Source: Alphaproteobacteria bacterium
Lineage (GTDB): Bacteria; Pseudomonadota; Alphaproteobacteria; UBA9219
Assembly: GCA_028716765.1 (NCBI GenBank)
Contig: JAQUPC010000101.1
Coordinates: 1-7,718, forward strand
Direction of reading: 5' to 3'
DNA: 7,718 nt
This document shows, piece after piece, positions 1 through 6,597 of this stretch (within the stretch, counting starts at the first letter, position 1; every line of letters begins with the position of its first letter). Below the pieces are notes generated by a model, which saw nothing but the letters and a program-made list of their open reading frames with translations, made no database searches and had not been told where the DNA came from. The translations under genes were made by a program, and so were the position numbers.

Positions 1-734
1 AGGCCGTAAAGCAGCTTGCCTTTGTGGAACAACGCGTGATCGGGCGAGTTCAGGTATTTCGGCTCCCCGTCGCCGAGGATGCGCGCCCCGAACGCCACCG
101 TGCGGCCCCGCTGGTCGCCGACCGGGAACATGACGCGGTTGCGGAAGAAGCTGAAATGTTCGTTGCGCTCTTCCGATTTCTTGATGAGGCCGGTGGCCAA
201 TAGCTCATCGAGCGTGAATCCCTGGCCTGTAAGGCCGCGAAGCAGAGCCTGGCTGTCGTTGGGGGCATAGCCGAGGTGAAACCGGCGCATGGCTTCGTCC
301 GACAAGCCGCGTCCGCGCAGATAGCCAAGCGCCTCGCGGCCGGCGGGCGCGAAAAGCTGTTCTCCGAACCATTGCGTCGCGCGATCAAGCAATTGATAAA
401 GCCGTTTTTCGCGGTCATAGCGCTCGCGCTCGACGGGCGTGTCCTGGGGAACGGCAAGGCCTGCCTGCGCCGCCAAAGTCTCAATGGCTTCTGGGAAACT
501 CATGTTGTCGAAGCGCATCGTGAAGCCGATCACGTCGCCGTGTGCGCCGCACCCGAAGCAATGATAAAACTGCTTGTCGTCGTTGATGTAAAAACTCGGC
601 GTTTTTTCGTTGTGGAACGGGCAACAAGCCTTGAACTCCCTCCCGGCGCGCTGCAGGCGCAGACGCTTGCCCGCAACGCTTGAAAGCGGCAGGCGCGCGC
701 GCAGTTCTTCAAGAAAGGCGGGGGGCAAAGGCAT
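1..734 (-). CDS. dnaG: DNA primase DnaG, N-terminal part (runs off left edge)
   Basis: This gene makes the RNA primers used by the replisome on the lagging strand. About 244 N-terminal codons are visible. The CHC2 zinc-binding domain is at residues 30-95, with ligands C38, H41, C59 and C62 in the motifs CCPFHNEKTPSF and FYHCFGCGAHGD, nearly identical to E. coli DnaG. The start of the RNA polymerase core follows: RGRGLSDEAMRRFHLGYAP near residues 138-156, and FGARILGDGEPKYLNSPD shortly before the window edge. The catalytic TOPRIM domain and the helicase-binding C-terminus lie outside the window. The start ATG at 734-732 is fixed by an in-frame TGA at 743-741, three codons upstream; the Shine-Dalgarno is poor. 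Its usual operon partner yqeY is 5.9 kb upstream, beyond genes mostly on the other strand, so dnaG probably has its own promoter in 735-968. I could not identify that promoter convincingly. Confidence 0.96.
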   Translation of the reverse strand, partial: MPLPPAFLEELRARLPLSSVAGKRLRLQRAGREFKACCPFHNEKTPSFYINDDKQFYHCFGCGAHGDVIGFTMRFDNMSFPEAIETLAAQAGLAVPQDTPVERERYDREKRLYQLLDRATQWFGEQLFAPAGREALGYLRGRGLSDEAMRRFHLGYAPNDSQALLRGLTGQGFTLDELLATGLIKKSEERNEHFSFFRNRVMFPVGDQRGRTVAFGARILGDGEPKYLNSPDHALFHKGKLLYG

Positions 735-800
735 CGGTGATCATCTATCAGATAAAGCCTTTCGCCGGAAGAAGAGAGCCATCGCCGGAAGCCGGTTAAG

Positions 801-840
801 CCAACATTTTGCTTTCACAAAATGAGGGTGCTTTTGTTGG
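801..840. repeat. Nested inverted repeat upstream of dnaG
   Basis: CATTTTG (805-811) and CAAAATG (818-824) form a perfect 7-base inverted repeat around a 6-base spacer. CCAAC (801-805) and GTTGG (836-840) form an outer pair. The element lies about 70-110 bases upstream of the dnaG start and about 135-175 bases upstream of the plus-strand gene at 975. It could be an operator or a weak hairpin. It has no T tract, so it is not an obvious terminator, and chance is not excluded in this AT-rich stretch. The rest of the 240-base gap (735-974) shows no confident promoter. Confidence 0.3.
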
Positions 841-974
841 CATGTCAGGGTTAATGTCGGCAGCCGAATAGTTTCATATAACCTTATGAAATATAACGAA
901 GAATTAACATTCTTCCGTCATATTGGATTAAGACGATCTCATTTTGATAAGGCAGATTTTGAGGAATTTTGAAA

Positions 975-1679
975 ATGGCAAAAATCAACCAAAAGAATAT
1001 AGAGCGTCTAATTAAACTCGGTGAAGAGTTAGGATCGATTGGCACTGAGGCCACAAAAACGTTTTTGGGCGAACCAGAAGCCTTATCAGTTGACGAACTT
1101 TCCAGAAAATTACTTTTAGTCAATCAACAGCTTCTGGAGATTTGCGATTTCCATGTGTTGTATCATGCCAACGATAAAAAAACGGCTAAGCTGTGTAAAC
1201 AGTTGATGGAGATGGAAAAGAATTTAGATCAACGACTCAACACAAAGGAAAATTCCCAGAGAGCAAAATTGAGCAGCGAAATTCAAATAGCAACCTTCAT
1301 GTTTGCGTTGTATCCATTTGTTAATTCACTTTTGATTGATCTAGCAAAAGATAATGGTGAAGATCATTCCCGTGCAATTACTTTAGCTACGAGAACAGCT
1401 CTCGGTATTGGGCTTGGAATAGCTTTTAGAAAATCGATTATGCGCGGTTGGCGGTCCGCCAGAAAAATTACCCGGAGGCTTCGTTCAGTTGTGGACAACA
1501 ACTTTACTGTCTATTATTTCAAAGAATCAGCGCGTGATATATCAAAGAAAATTTGCAGTGATTTTCGTGACTGTGAGGAAGAAATTAGGTTCGATGCTTA
1601 TTATGTTAAAGAAAGGACAATCTGCCAAACCAAAGAGATTTGTAATAAGATCGGAAACTTTATGCGGGCCCCTTCCTAA
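975..1679 (+). CDS. Hypothetical protein with two hydrophobic segments, 234 aa
   Basis: I do not recognise this protein. The ATG at 975 is chosen over the in-frame TTG at 969 because GAGGA at 961-965 is 9 bases from the ATG but only 3 from the TTG. Residues 1-100 are charged and probably helical, with leucine-rich stretches at 42-56 and 72-88. Two hydrophobic segments follow: about 103-124 (IATFMFALYPFVNSLLIDLA) and about 134-151 (AITLATRTALGIGLGIAF, glycine-rich). Directly after the second is a strongly basic stretch, 152-170, typical of a cytoplasmic flank under the positive-inside rule. The C-terminal 60 residues are polar, with cysteines at 194, 200, 217 and 223. Codon use is AT-rich, unlike dnaG and the first pckA, which suggests horizontal origin. 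The 3' end overlaps the convergent gene at 1660-2067 by 20 bases. A membrane location is inference only. Confidence 0.7.
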   Translation: MAKINQKNIERLIKLGEELGSIGTEATKTFLGEPEALSVDELSRKLLLVNQQLLEICDFHVLYHANDKKTAKLCKQLMEMEKNLDQRLNTKENSQRAKLSSEIQIATFMFALYPFVNSLLIDLAKDNGEDHSRAITLATRTALGIGLGIAFRKSIMRGWRSARKITRRLRSVVDNNFTVYYFKESARDISKKICSDFRDCEEEIRFDAYYVKERTICQTKEICNKIGNFMRAPS

Positions 1680-2067
1680 GAGGATGGTCATTCTTTAATT
1701 TCTGTTTTGGCGCATTTAATTGAATAAGTAGATCAACTATTTTTTTCATTTTTTTGCATTCACTGGCAATTTTGAGCAAACAAAGCTTATATCTCAATGG
1801 TTCCCATTTTGCTTTGACAATGTATAGAGCGGCTGTAGAGCCTAGGCCGGCAATTGAGGCATTGAAATAGTTGCCATTGCATATCTCTAACACACAGGAT
1901 GTAGCAAAAGCTGCGGCTACAGTAGAATAGAGTGCGACGGTCGTAATTTCTTTACCTGCACCCTTCCACAGTAATTTGAGAGGATGCCACTTTGTCGCTG
2001 GAACTTTGACAGCCGTATCTTCTTGATCTGCAGCAACTAGTTTGTTCGGTTTTATATTATTGTTCAT
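1660..2067 (-). CDS. Hypothetical small membrane protein, 135 aa
   Basis: I do not recognise this protein. The start ATG at 2067 is supported by a GGAG Shine-Dalgarno 8 bases upstream on the minus strand. Residues 1-40 are polar and probably cytoplasmic. Two hydrophobic segments follow, about 41-61 (ITTVALYSTVAAAFATSCVLE) and 67-85 (YFNASIAGLGSTAALYIVK), joined by a short loop with two cysteines nearby (58 and 63). The tail, 86-135, is basic and likely amphipathic helix (about 92-118). The layout is a helical hairpin membrane protein with both ends on the same side. Codon use is AT-rich, as in the convergent gene at 975-1679. Two A runs around an internal ATG (minus strand, near 1740-1757) encode KKMKK and could be slippage-prone. 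The final codons overlap the end of the neighbouring gene. Confidence 0.65.
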   Translation of the reverse strand: MNNNIKPNKLVAADQEDTAVKVPATKWHPLKLLWKGAGKEITTVALYSTVAAAFATSCVLEICNGNYFNASIAGLGSTAALYIVKAKWEPLRYKLCLLKIASECKKMKKIVDLLIQLNAPKQKLKNDHPLRKGPA

Positions 2068-2367
2068 TCTATTGGCTCCAAAGTTGTGCTTCTTATTAGA
2101 GGACAGAAGGGGTTGAAACGCAAGAATTTAGCCGTCGGTTAATACTTTCAATAAGCAGCTGCCGGTGTGGGTTTCTAAAATGGGTAAGGACCGGGACATT
2201 AACCAATTACCACGGGGTTTGAGACAATCTCGTGACATTACTTGTCCAAGTGCGGCTTCAAATTGATTTTATCAACGGTTGTGTTAAGAAGCCGGGGTTG
2301 ACCCTATGGTAAATAAGGGGCCAGCGGCGCTAATATAACAAAAAAATAACCAAAGGGGAGGAACAAC
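2068..2367. other. Intergenic region between the minus-strand membrane protein gene and pckA
   Basis: These 300 bases must hold the divergent promoters for the gene ending at 1660 and for the first pckA. I found no convincing sigma-70 pair. TTGACC at 2298-2303 resembles a -35 box, but the best -10 match, TAATAT at 2331-2336, is 27 bases away, too far. On the minus strand TTGAAA is followed 15 bases later by TAAATT, which is short spacing. GACATTA occurs twice, once in the stretch before 2205 and once near 2235. No RNA gene, riboswitch or mobile element end is recognised. The strong RBS GGGGAGG lies at the right end. Confidence 0.4.
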
Positions 2368-3972
2368 ATGCACGGTACCAATGGAACCGCGGGCCTGGAA
2401 AAACACATATCCTCGCTCGGCATCGGTTCGCCATCCGCCATCCGCCATAATTTGTCGCCGGCGGCGCTTTACGAAATGGCGATAAAACGCGGCGAGGTGC
2501 AGCTGAGCGAAGACGGCCCTCTTATCGCCATGACCGGCCAGCACACGGGCCGTTCCCCTAACGACAAATACGTTGTGCGCGACTCCCAGACCGCAAAAGA
2601 TATCAATTTCGGCAATGTCAATCAGCCCTATGAACCCGCCGCCTTCGATGCGCTTAAAAAGCGCGCCGTCGAATGGCTGAAGGGCCGGGAGCTGTTCGTG
2701 CAAGACCTTTATGCGGGCGCCGACCCTGCTCATCGCATGCCGCTTCGCGTTATCACGACGAACGCATGGCATGCGCTTTTCGTCCGCAACATGTTCATCC
2801 GCCCGACGGCCGAGCAACTGAAAAGTTTCGAGCCGAAGTTTACCCTTTTGCACGCGCCGGATTTTCTGGCTGACCCCGCCGTCGATCAAACAAAAAGCGG
2901 CACGTTCATCATGATCAATTTCGGGCAGAGTATGGCGATGATCGGCGGCACGTCCTACGCGGGCGAGATGAAGAAGACGATCTTCTCGGTTATGAACTAT
3001 TACCTGCCGCAAAAGGGCGTGTTCCCCATGCACGCCTCGGCCAACATAGGGCAGGGCGGCGACGTGGCGATTTTCTTCGGCCTGTCCGGCACGGGAAAAA
3101 CGACGCTTTCGGCCGACAGTTCGCGCACATTGATCGGCGACGACGAGCACGGCTGGAGCGACAACGCCGTGTTCAACTTCGAAGGCGGCTGCTACGCCAA
3201 GGCCATACGCCTGAACCCCAAGCAGGAGCCGGAGATTTACGGCGCCGCGCGCCGCTTCGGGACGGTGTTGGAAAACGTGGCGTTCGATCCCGTTACGCGC
3301 AAGGTCGATTTCGACGACGAAAAGAACACGGAAAACACCCGCGCCTGCTATCCGGTGGATTTTATTCCGAACGCCAGCGAGACGGGAGTCGGCGGCCTGC
3401 CGCGCAACGTCATCATGCTGACCTGCGACGCCTACGGGGTTTTGCCGCCCGTGAGCAAGCTTTCGCCGGAGCAGGCGATGTATCAGTTCCTTTCGGGCTA
3501 CACCGCGAAAGTCGCGGGCACGGAGAAAGGCATAACCGAGCCTCAGGCGACGTTTTCGGCCTGTTTCGGCAGGCCATTCCTGCCGCTTGCGCCGGAAGCG
3601 TACGCCAAAATGCTCGGCGAAAAGATCGCGAAGCACAAGGTCGATTGCTGGCTGATCAACACCGGCTGGACCGGCGGAGGCTATGGCGTGGGCGAACGCA
3701 TTCCCATCAACGTATCGCGCGCGATCGTGAACGCCGCCCTGTCGGGCGACCTTGCGAAAGGAAAATTTGTGCGCAATGAACCGTTCGGTCTTATGATTCC
3801 GGTGAAGGTCAATGGCGTGAGCGACGATGTTCTTCACCCGCGCAAGATGTGGAAAGACACGGCGGCTTATGACGAAACCGCCAAAAAGCTTATCGAACAT
3901 TTCGCCGAGAACTTCAAAAAGTTCGCGGACAAGGTCGCGCCCGAAGTGATCAAAGGCGCGCTGGGGGTTTGA
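2368..3972 (+). CDS. pckA: Phosphoenolpyruvate carboxykinase (ATP), canonical copy
   Basis: Catalyses oxaloacetate + ATP to phosphoenolpyruvate + CO2 + ADP (EC 4.1.1.49), the cytosolic entry step of gluconeogenesis from TCA-cycle acids. It is 534 aa, normal for the family. Conserved residues, with E. coli equivalents: R62 (R65) in TGRSPNDK; Y197 and K203 (Y207, K213) in SYAGEMKK; H222 (H232) in MHASAN; the P-loop GLSGTGKT at 238-245 with K244 (K254); kinase-2 aspartates D258/D259 (D268/D269) in LIGDDEHGW; and R325 (R333) in the standard ENTRACYP loop. The adenine-side segment NTGWTGGGYGVGERI at 431-445 has the longer form, three residues longer than the E. coli type. The start is supported by GGGGAGG six bases upstream. 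Codon use is GC-rich, like dnaG and yqeY, so this is probably the resident ancestral copy. An intrinsic terminator follows. Nothing suggests loss of activity. Confidence 0.97.
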   Translation: MHGTNGTAGLEKHISSLGIGSPSAIRHNLSPAALYEMAIKRGEVQLSEDGPLIAMTGQHTGRSPNDKYVVRDSQTAKDINFGNVNQPYEPAAFDALKKRAVEWLKGRELFVQDLYAGADPAHRMPLRVITTNAWHALFVRNMFIRPTAEQLKSFEPKFTLLHAPDFLADPAVDQTKSGTFIMINFGQSMAMIGGTSYAGEMKKTIFSVMNYYLPQKGVFPMHASANIGQGGDVAIFFGLSGTGKTTLSADSSRTLIGDDEHGWSDNAVFNFEGGCYAKAIRLNPKQEPEIYGAARRFGTVLENVAFDPVTRKVDFDDEKNTENTRACYPVDFIPNASETGVGGLPRNVIMLTCDAYGVLPPVSKLSPEQAMYQFLSGYTAKVAGTEKGITEPQATFSACFGRPFLPLAPEAYAKMLGEKIAKHKVDCWLINTGWTGGGYGVGERIPINVSRAIVNAALSGDLAKGKFVRNEPFGLMIPVKVNGVSDDVLHPRKMWKDTAAYDETAKKLIEHFAENFKKFADKVAPEVIKGALGV

Positions 3973-4015
3973 TCCTGCAGCGGCACAGGACATTTAGGTT
4001 GCAATGCAATAAAAG

Positions 4016-4046
4016 CCGAAGGCCTTCAAAAGCCTTCGGTTTTTTT
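4016..4046 (+). terminator. Intrinsic terminator of the first pckA
   Basis: A perfect 8-base-pair stem, CCGAAGGC (4016-4023) with GCCTTCGG (4032-4039), surrounds an 8-base loop and is followed by seven T residues (4040-4046). A-T and G-U pairs extend the stem outward. It begins 43 bases after the pckA stop codon and separates the first pckA transcript from the second. Confidence 0.92.
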
Positions 4047-4226
4047 ATTAATTTAGCAATATTAACTTTAATTTTTTTCTCACAAAAATTTGTTTCAGTT
4101 TAAGTCGCGACATTTTATTTCCCTTATATGATGTATTGACAAAAACCCCGAGTTATCATGACTTCTTATGCTGCACAGATTCACTTATCGCAAACAACAC
4201 AACGATTTTTTCGAAGGAGGATAAAC
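4047..4226. other. AT-rich leader region before the second pckA
   Basis: About 180 bases with no gene. It should contain the promoter of the second pckA, since an intrinsic terminator lies immediately upstream. A perfect TTGACA occurs at 4136-4141, but no good -10 box lies 16-18 bases further on; TATCAT (4154-4159) is too close and TATGCT (4166-4171) too far. The promoter assignment is therefore open. TCGCGA at 4105-4110 is a short palindrome. Confidence 0.4.
4214..4220 (+). promoter_or_regulatory. Strong Shine-Dalgarno that fixes the second pckA start
   Basis: AAGGAGG lies 6 bases before the ATG at 4227. The reading frame stays open to an earlier ATG at 4158, but that one has no ribosome binding site, and starting at 4227 makes the protein 535 aa, matching the 534 aa paralogue and the family. 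Confidence 0.9.
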
Positions 4227-5834
4227 ATGAACGGCGAGAATGATTTTAAGGAACTACTTCGCGAACAGTTTGGTCTTGAGAACGCGGCCGCTATTCATCC
4301 TCAACTCAACGAACAGGCTCTTTACGAGCTGGCGCTTGCGCGCAAGGAAGGCGTTGAAAGCGATGACGGCACGCTGCTTGTCACAACCGGCGACTTTACG
4401 GGCCGGTCAGCCAACGCAAAATTTATTGTGGAGCATCCGGGAGAAAATCATATCGATTTCGGCAAAGTCAACCAGCCTTGTCCCCCGGACATTTTTGATG
4501 ACCTGTGGCGCCGCGCGGCCAAATCGCTGGAGAGGCGCCATGTCTTTGTGCAGAAACTTTATGCTGGCGCGGATCCTGATTATAGCCAGCCGGTTTTCTT
4601 CGCGGGAGAGAATGCCTGGCACGCTCTGTTTATCCGCAACATGCTTCTCCGCGCGGCTCCGGGGCTTGATGCCATGTTCCGGGAGCCTCTAAGAATTCTG
4701 CATGTGCCGGGTTTTAACGCTACGCCCGAGCTTCACGGAACGCAGGATGGCAGGTTTATTGGCGCCGATATGAAGACGAGACGCGTGGTTATTACCGGCA
4801 CCGGTTATGCCGGCGAGGTTAAGAAATCGGTGTTTACGTTCATGAACTACCTGATGCCCGGAGAGGAAGTGTTTCCGATGCATTGTGCAGCTAATGCCGG
4901 AATTAAAAAGGACGTTGCGCTTTTCTTCGGTCTTTCGGGGACGGGCAAATCGACTCTTTCGGCTGACCCTGAACGGGAACTAATTGGGGACGACGAACAT
5001 GGATGGGGGCCGGGCGGCGTGTTCAACTTCGAGGGCGGCTGCTATCCCAAAACTATCAACATATCTCCTGAGACGGAGCCCCAGATTTATACTGTTGCTC
5101 GCTCACGCGGCACTATTTTGGAAAACGTGGATTGTTTTCCGGATTCACGTGTCCCCGATTTCTTCAGCACCAGGTTTTCGAAAAACGGCCGTGCATCCCA
5201 TCAGATCAGCGCCCTCGATAATGCGGTCCATGACGGAAGAGGAGGGCATCCCGAAAACATTTTCTTGCTGACTTGCGATGCTTTCGGCGTCTTGCCGCCG
5301 ATCAGCAGGCTGTCGCCGGAACAGGCGGCTCATCAGTTCTTGTCGGGTTACACCGCCAAGGTTGCCGGAACGGAGCTTGGCAGCACGGGCAGTGCGGAGG
5401 CGACGTTCTCGTCCGGTTTCGGCGCGCCCTTCTTGCCGCTTGATCCGGTCGTGTATGGCAAAATGTTCATGGAAAAGATGAGGGAGCATGGCCCTAATTG
5501 TTGGCTGGTCAATACGGGGTATACGGGAACCGGCAAACGCATGGCGATTAGCTTGACGCGACGGTTTGTGGAAGCGGCATTGTCGGGTGAATTGAAGAGA
5601 GTCGACTTTGCCGTCAACAATCCCTTTGGCCTTATGGTTCCCGTTCGTGTTGAAGGCGTTGATCCGAAAGCGCTTGATATGAGAAGCACGTGGGACAATC
5701 CCGTAGCTTACGAAGAAAGGGTCGGGGATTTGACCGGCCGCTTTGCAAAGAACTTTGAAAAGTTCCTGCCGAAAGTGCCGCGAGAGGTTCAGGACGTGGC
5801 GCGCAGGTTCGGGCATGCTCCTGCAAACGGTTAA
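4227..5834 (+). CDS. pckA: Phosphoenolpyruvate carboxykinase (ATP), diverged second copy
   Basis: A full-length paralogue, 535 aa from the ATG at 4227, that aligns with the upstream copy almost without gaps. Substrate and metal residues are kept: R60, Y194, K200, H219, P-loop GLSGTGKS at 235-242 with K241, and D255/D256 in LIGDDEHGW. R322, equivalent to E. coli R333, is present, but its surroundings are unusual. The family motif NTR-x-x-YP is replaced by NGRASHQ at 320-326, and the preceding acidic and polar stretch by FFSTRFSK. The nucleotide-side segment reads NTGYTGTGKR (429-438), a shorter, E. coli-like form with Y in place of W. Codon use is less GC-biased than in the upstream copy, and it carries its own RBS and terminator. 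Most likely an active PEP carboxykinase acquired separately or long diverged; altered kinetics or regulation is inference. The family assignment is secure, the exact reaction less so. Confidence 0.94.
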   Translation: MNGENDFKELLREQFGLENAAAIHPQLNEQALYELALARKEGVESDDGTLLVTTGDFTGRSANAKFIVEHPGENHIDFGKVNQPCPPDIFDDLWRRAAKSLERRHVFVQKLYAGADPDYSQPVFFAGENAWHALFIRNMLLRAAPGLDAMFREPLRILHVPGFNATPELHGTQDGRFIGADMKTRRVVITGTGYAGEVKKSVFTFMNYLMPGEEVFPMHCAANAGIKKDVALFFGLSGTGKSTLSADPERELIGDDEHGWGPGGVFNFEGGCYPKTINISPETEPQIYTVARSRGTILENVDCFPDSRVPDFFSTRFSKNGRASHQISALDNAVHDGRGGHPENIFLLTCDAFGVLPPISRLSPEQAAHQFLSGYTAKVAGTELGSTGSAEATFSSGFGAPFLPLDPVVYGKMFMEKMREHGPNCWLVNTGYTGTGKRMAISLTRRFVEAALSGELKRVDFAVNNPFGLMVPVRVEGVDPKALDMRSTWDNPVAYEERVGDLTGRFAKNFEKFLPKVPREVQDVARRFGHAPANG

Positions 5835-5854
5835 TTCCGTTGAACGATAAGAGA

Positions 5855-5887
5855 AAGCCGGGGGCTTAATAAGCCTTCGGCTTTTTT
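5855..5887 (+). terminator. Intrinsic terminator of the second pckA
   Basis: A 13-base-pair stem, AAGCCGGGGGCTT (5855-5867) with AAGCCTTCGGCTT (5871-5883) and two G-U pairs, closes on a 3-base loop AAT. The T run spans 5882-5887. It begins 21 bases after the stop codon. The arm AAGCCTTCGG is identical to ten bases of the first pckA terminator. Confidence 0.92.
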
Positions 5888-5922
5888 GTACGCGCGAGCG
5901 GTATTAACCATAACCACTAAAT

Positions 5923-5957
5923 GCCAAAGCCGATTCATTTGTGCTATGGCTTTTTTT
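5923..5957 (+). promoter_or_regulatory. Hairpin plus T-tract in the leader of the 5987 gene
   Basis: GCCAAAGC (5923-5930) pairs with GCTATGGC (5943-5950), with one A-A mismatch and a 12-base loop, and is followed directly by seven T residues. It resembles a weak intrinsic terminator. It lies 29 bases before the start codon at 5987 and after a much stronger terminator, so it could be a backup terminator or an attenuator for the downstream gene. No promoter can be placed with confidence. Confidence 0.4.
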
Positions 5958-5986
5958 GAAATGATTGAAAAGGGGGAGATAAAGTT

Positions 5987-6586
5987 ATGTCGATAATCAA
6001 GGACACAGTTATTGAAATGCCTGATATTGGCGATGTGGTTCAGGCATGTGATGATCGTCTTATTGTGACGGGGACTATTTGTATTTCGACCAGCGTCAAA
6101 AAGTATCCGTACTATGCCGGCGTTACGGAAAGCGCCTTAGAAGACTATTTTCGTATAGTCGACAAAATTAGGGTACGTAGCGCGCAAGATTTTACCATCC
6201 GCGCTCAGGACGAGTTCAGGGAAATTATGGATGGCAAGGACAATGATCGGGAAAAGAAAAGCCTTTGGCTTCTTAATCCTTTCCTGGAAAGAGGCGAGGT
6301 TAAGTTGGGAAGTTATGACTTTGGCATTTCCCAAAAACACAAAGAAGCCCTTGCCGGTTCTTTTGCCCTTAATACCCCTTTTAACGTAAAGGGAAGTTGT
6401 TACATCGTGGATGGCCACTTTTTGGCGAAGAAGGACGGCAAGATTGTCGTTATGACGGCGTTTTACAATCCTCGCGCGGCGAAGAGAGTACACCAGTACA
6501 TGGTTGTTCCTATGGAACAAATTCTGCCGTCATCGCCGACAAGAAAATATAAAGAGCGCAGATTGGAATTCCGCCCTTGGCCGTAA
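5987..6586 (+). CDS. Hypothetical soluble protein, 199 aa
   Basis: I do not recognise this protein. The ATG at 5987 has a GGGGGAG ribosome binding site (GGAG at 5975-5978, 8 bases away). No signal peptide or membrane segment is visible. Residues 1-35 alternate hydrophobic and polar residues in a beta-like way (VIEMPDIGDVVQACDDRLIV). Residues 60-95 are charged and probably helical, and 135-180 look beta-rich (SCYIVDGHFLAKKDGKIVVM, then QYMVVPMEQIL). The C-terminus is basic and aromatic (KYKERRLEFRPWP). Cysteines are at 21, 32 and 138. The gene follows the second pckA after that gene's terminator, so it is probably a separate transcript. It converges on yqeY with only 11 bases between the stop codons and no terminator there. 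GC content is intermediate. Confidence 0.75.
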   Translation: MSIIKDTVIEMPDIGDVVQACDDRLIVTGTICISTSVKKYPYYAGVTESALEDYFRIVDKIRVRSAQDFTIRAQDEFREIMDGKDNDREKKSLWLLNPFLERGEVKLGSYDFGISQKHKEALAGSFALNTPFNVKGSCYIVDGHFLAKKDGKIVVMTAFYNPRAAKRVHQYMVVPMEQILPSSPTRKYKERRLEFRPWP

Positions 6587-6597
6587 CCAAGGAAACG

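Noticed and set aside
276..683. Plus-strand open frame opposite dnaG
   Set aside because: The minus strand encodes an unmistakable DnaG zinc-binding domain across this stretch.
884..1123. A 79-codon minus-strand frame overlapping the start of the 975 gene
   Set aside because: The plus-strand frame is longer and has a plausible RBS; the reverse translation shows no recognisable features.
2284..3993. A 569-codon open frame on the minus strand opposite the whole first pckA
   Set aside because: It is codon-aligned with pckA, so it stays open simply because pckA avoids TTA, CTA and TCA codons. Its translation resembles no protein I know, and the pckA match is unambiguous.
4158..4226. A 23-residue N-terminal extension of the second pckA from an earlier ATG
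   Set aside because: There is no ribosome binding site before 4158, whereas AAGGAGG sits ideally before 4227, and the extension has no counterpart in the paralogue.
5145..5816. A 223-codon minus-strand frame opposite the second pckA
   Set aside because: It is also codon-aligned with the real gene and is explained by sense-strand codon bias.
735..6597. Mobile element carrying the carboxykinase block
   Set aside because: I saw no transposase, integrase, terminal inverted repeats, target duplications or tRNA attachment site at either junction, so only the gene-order anomaly is reported.
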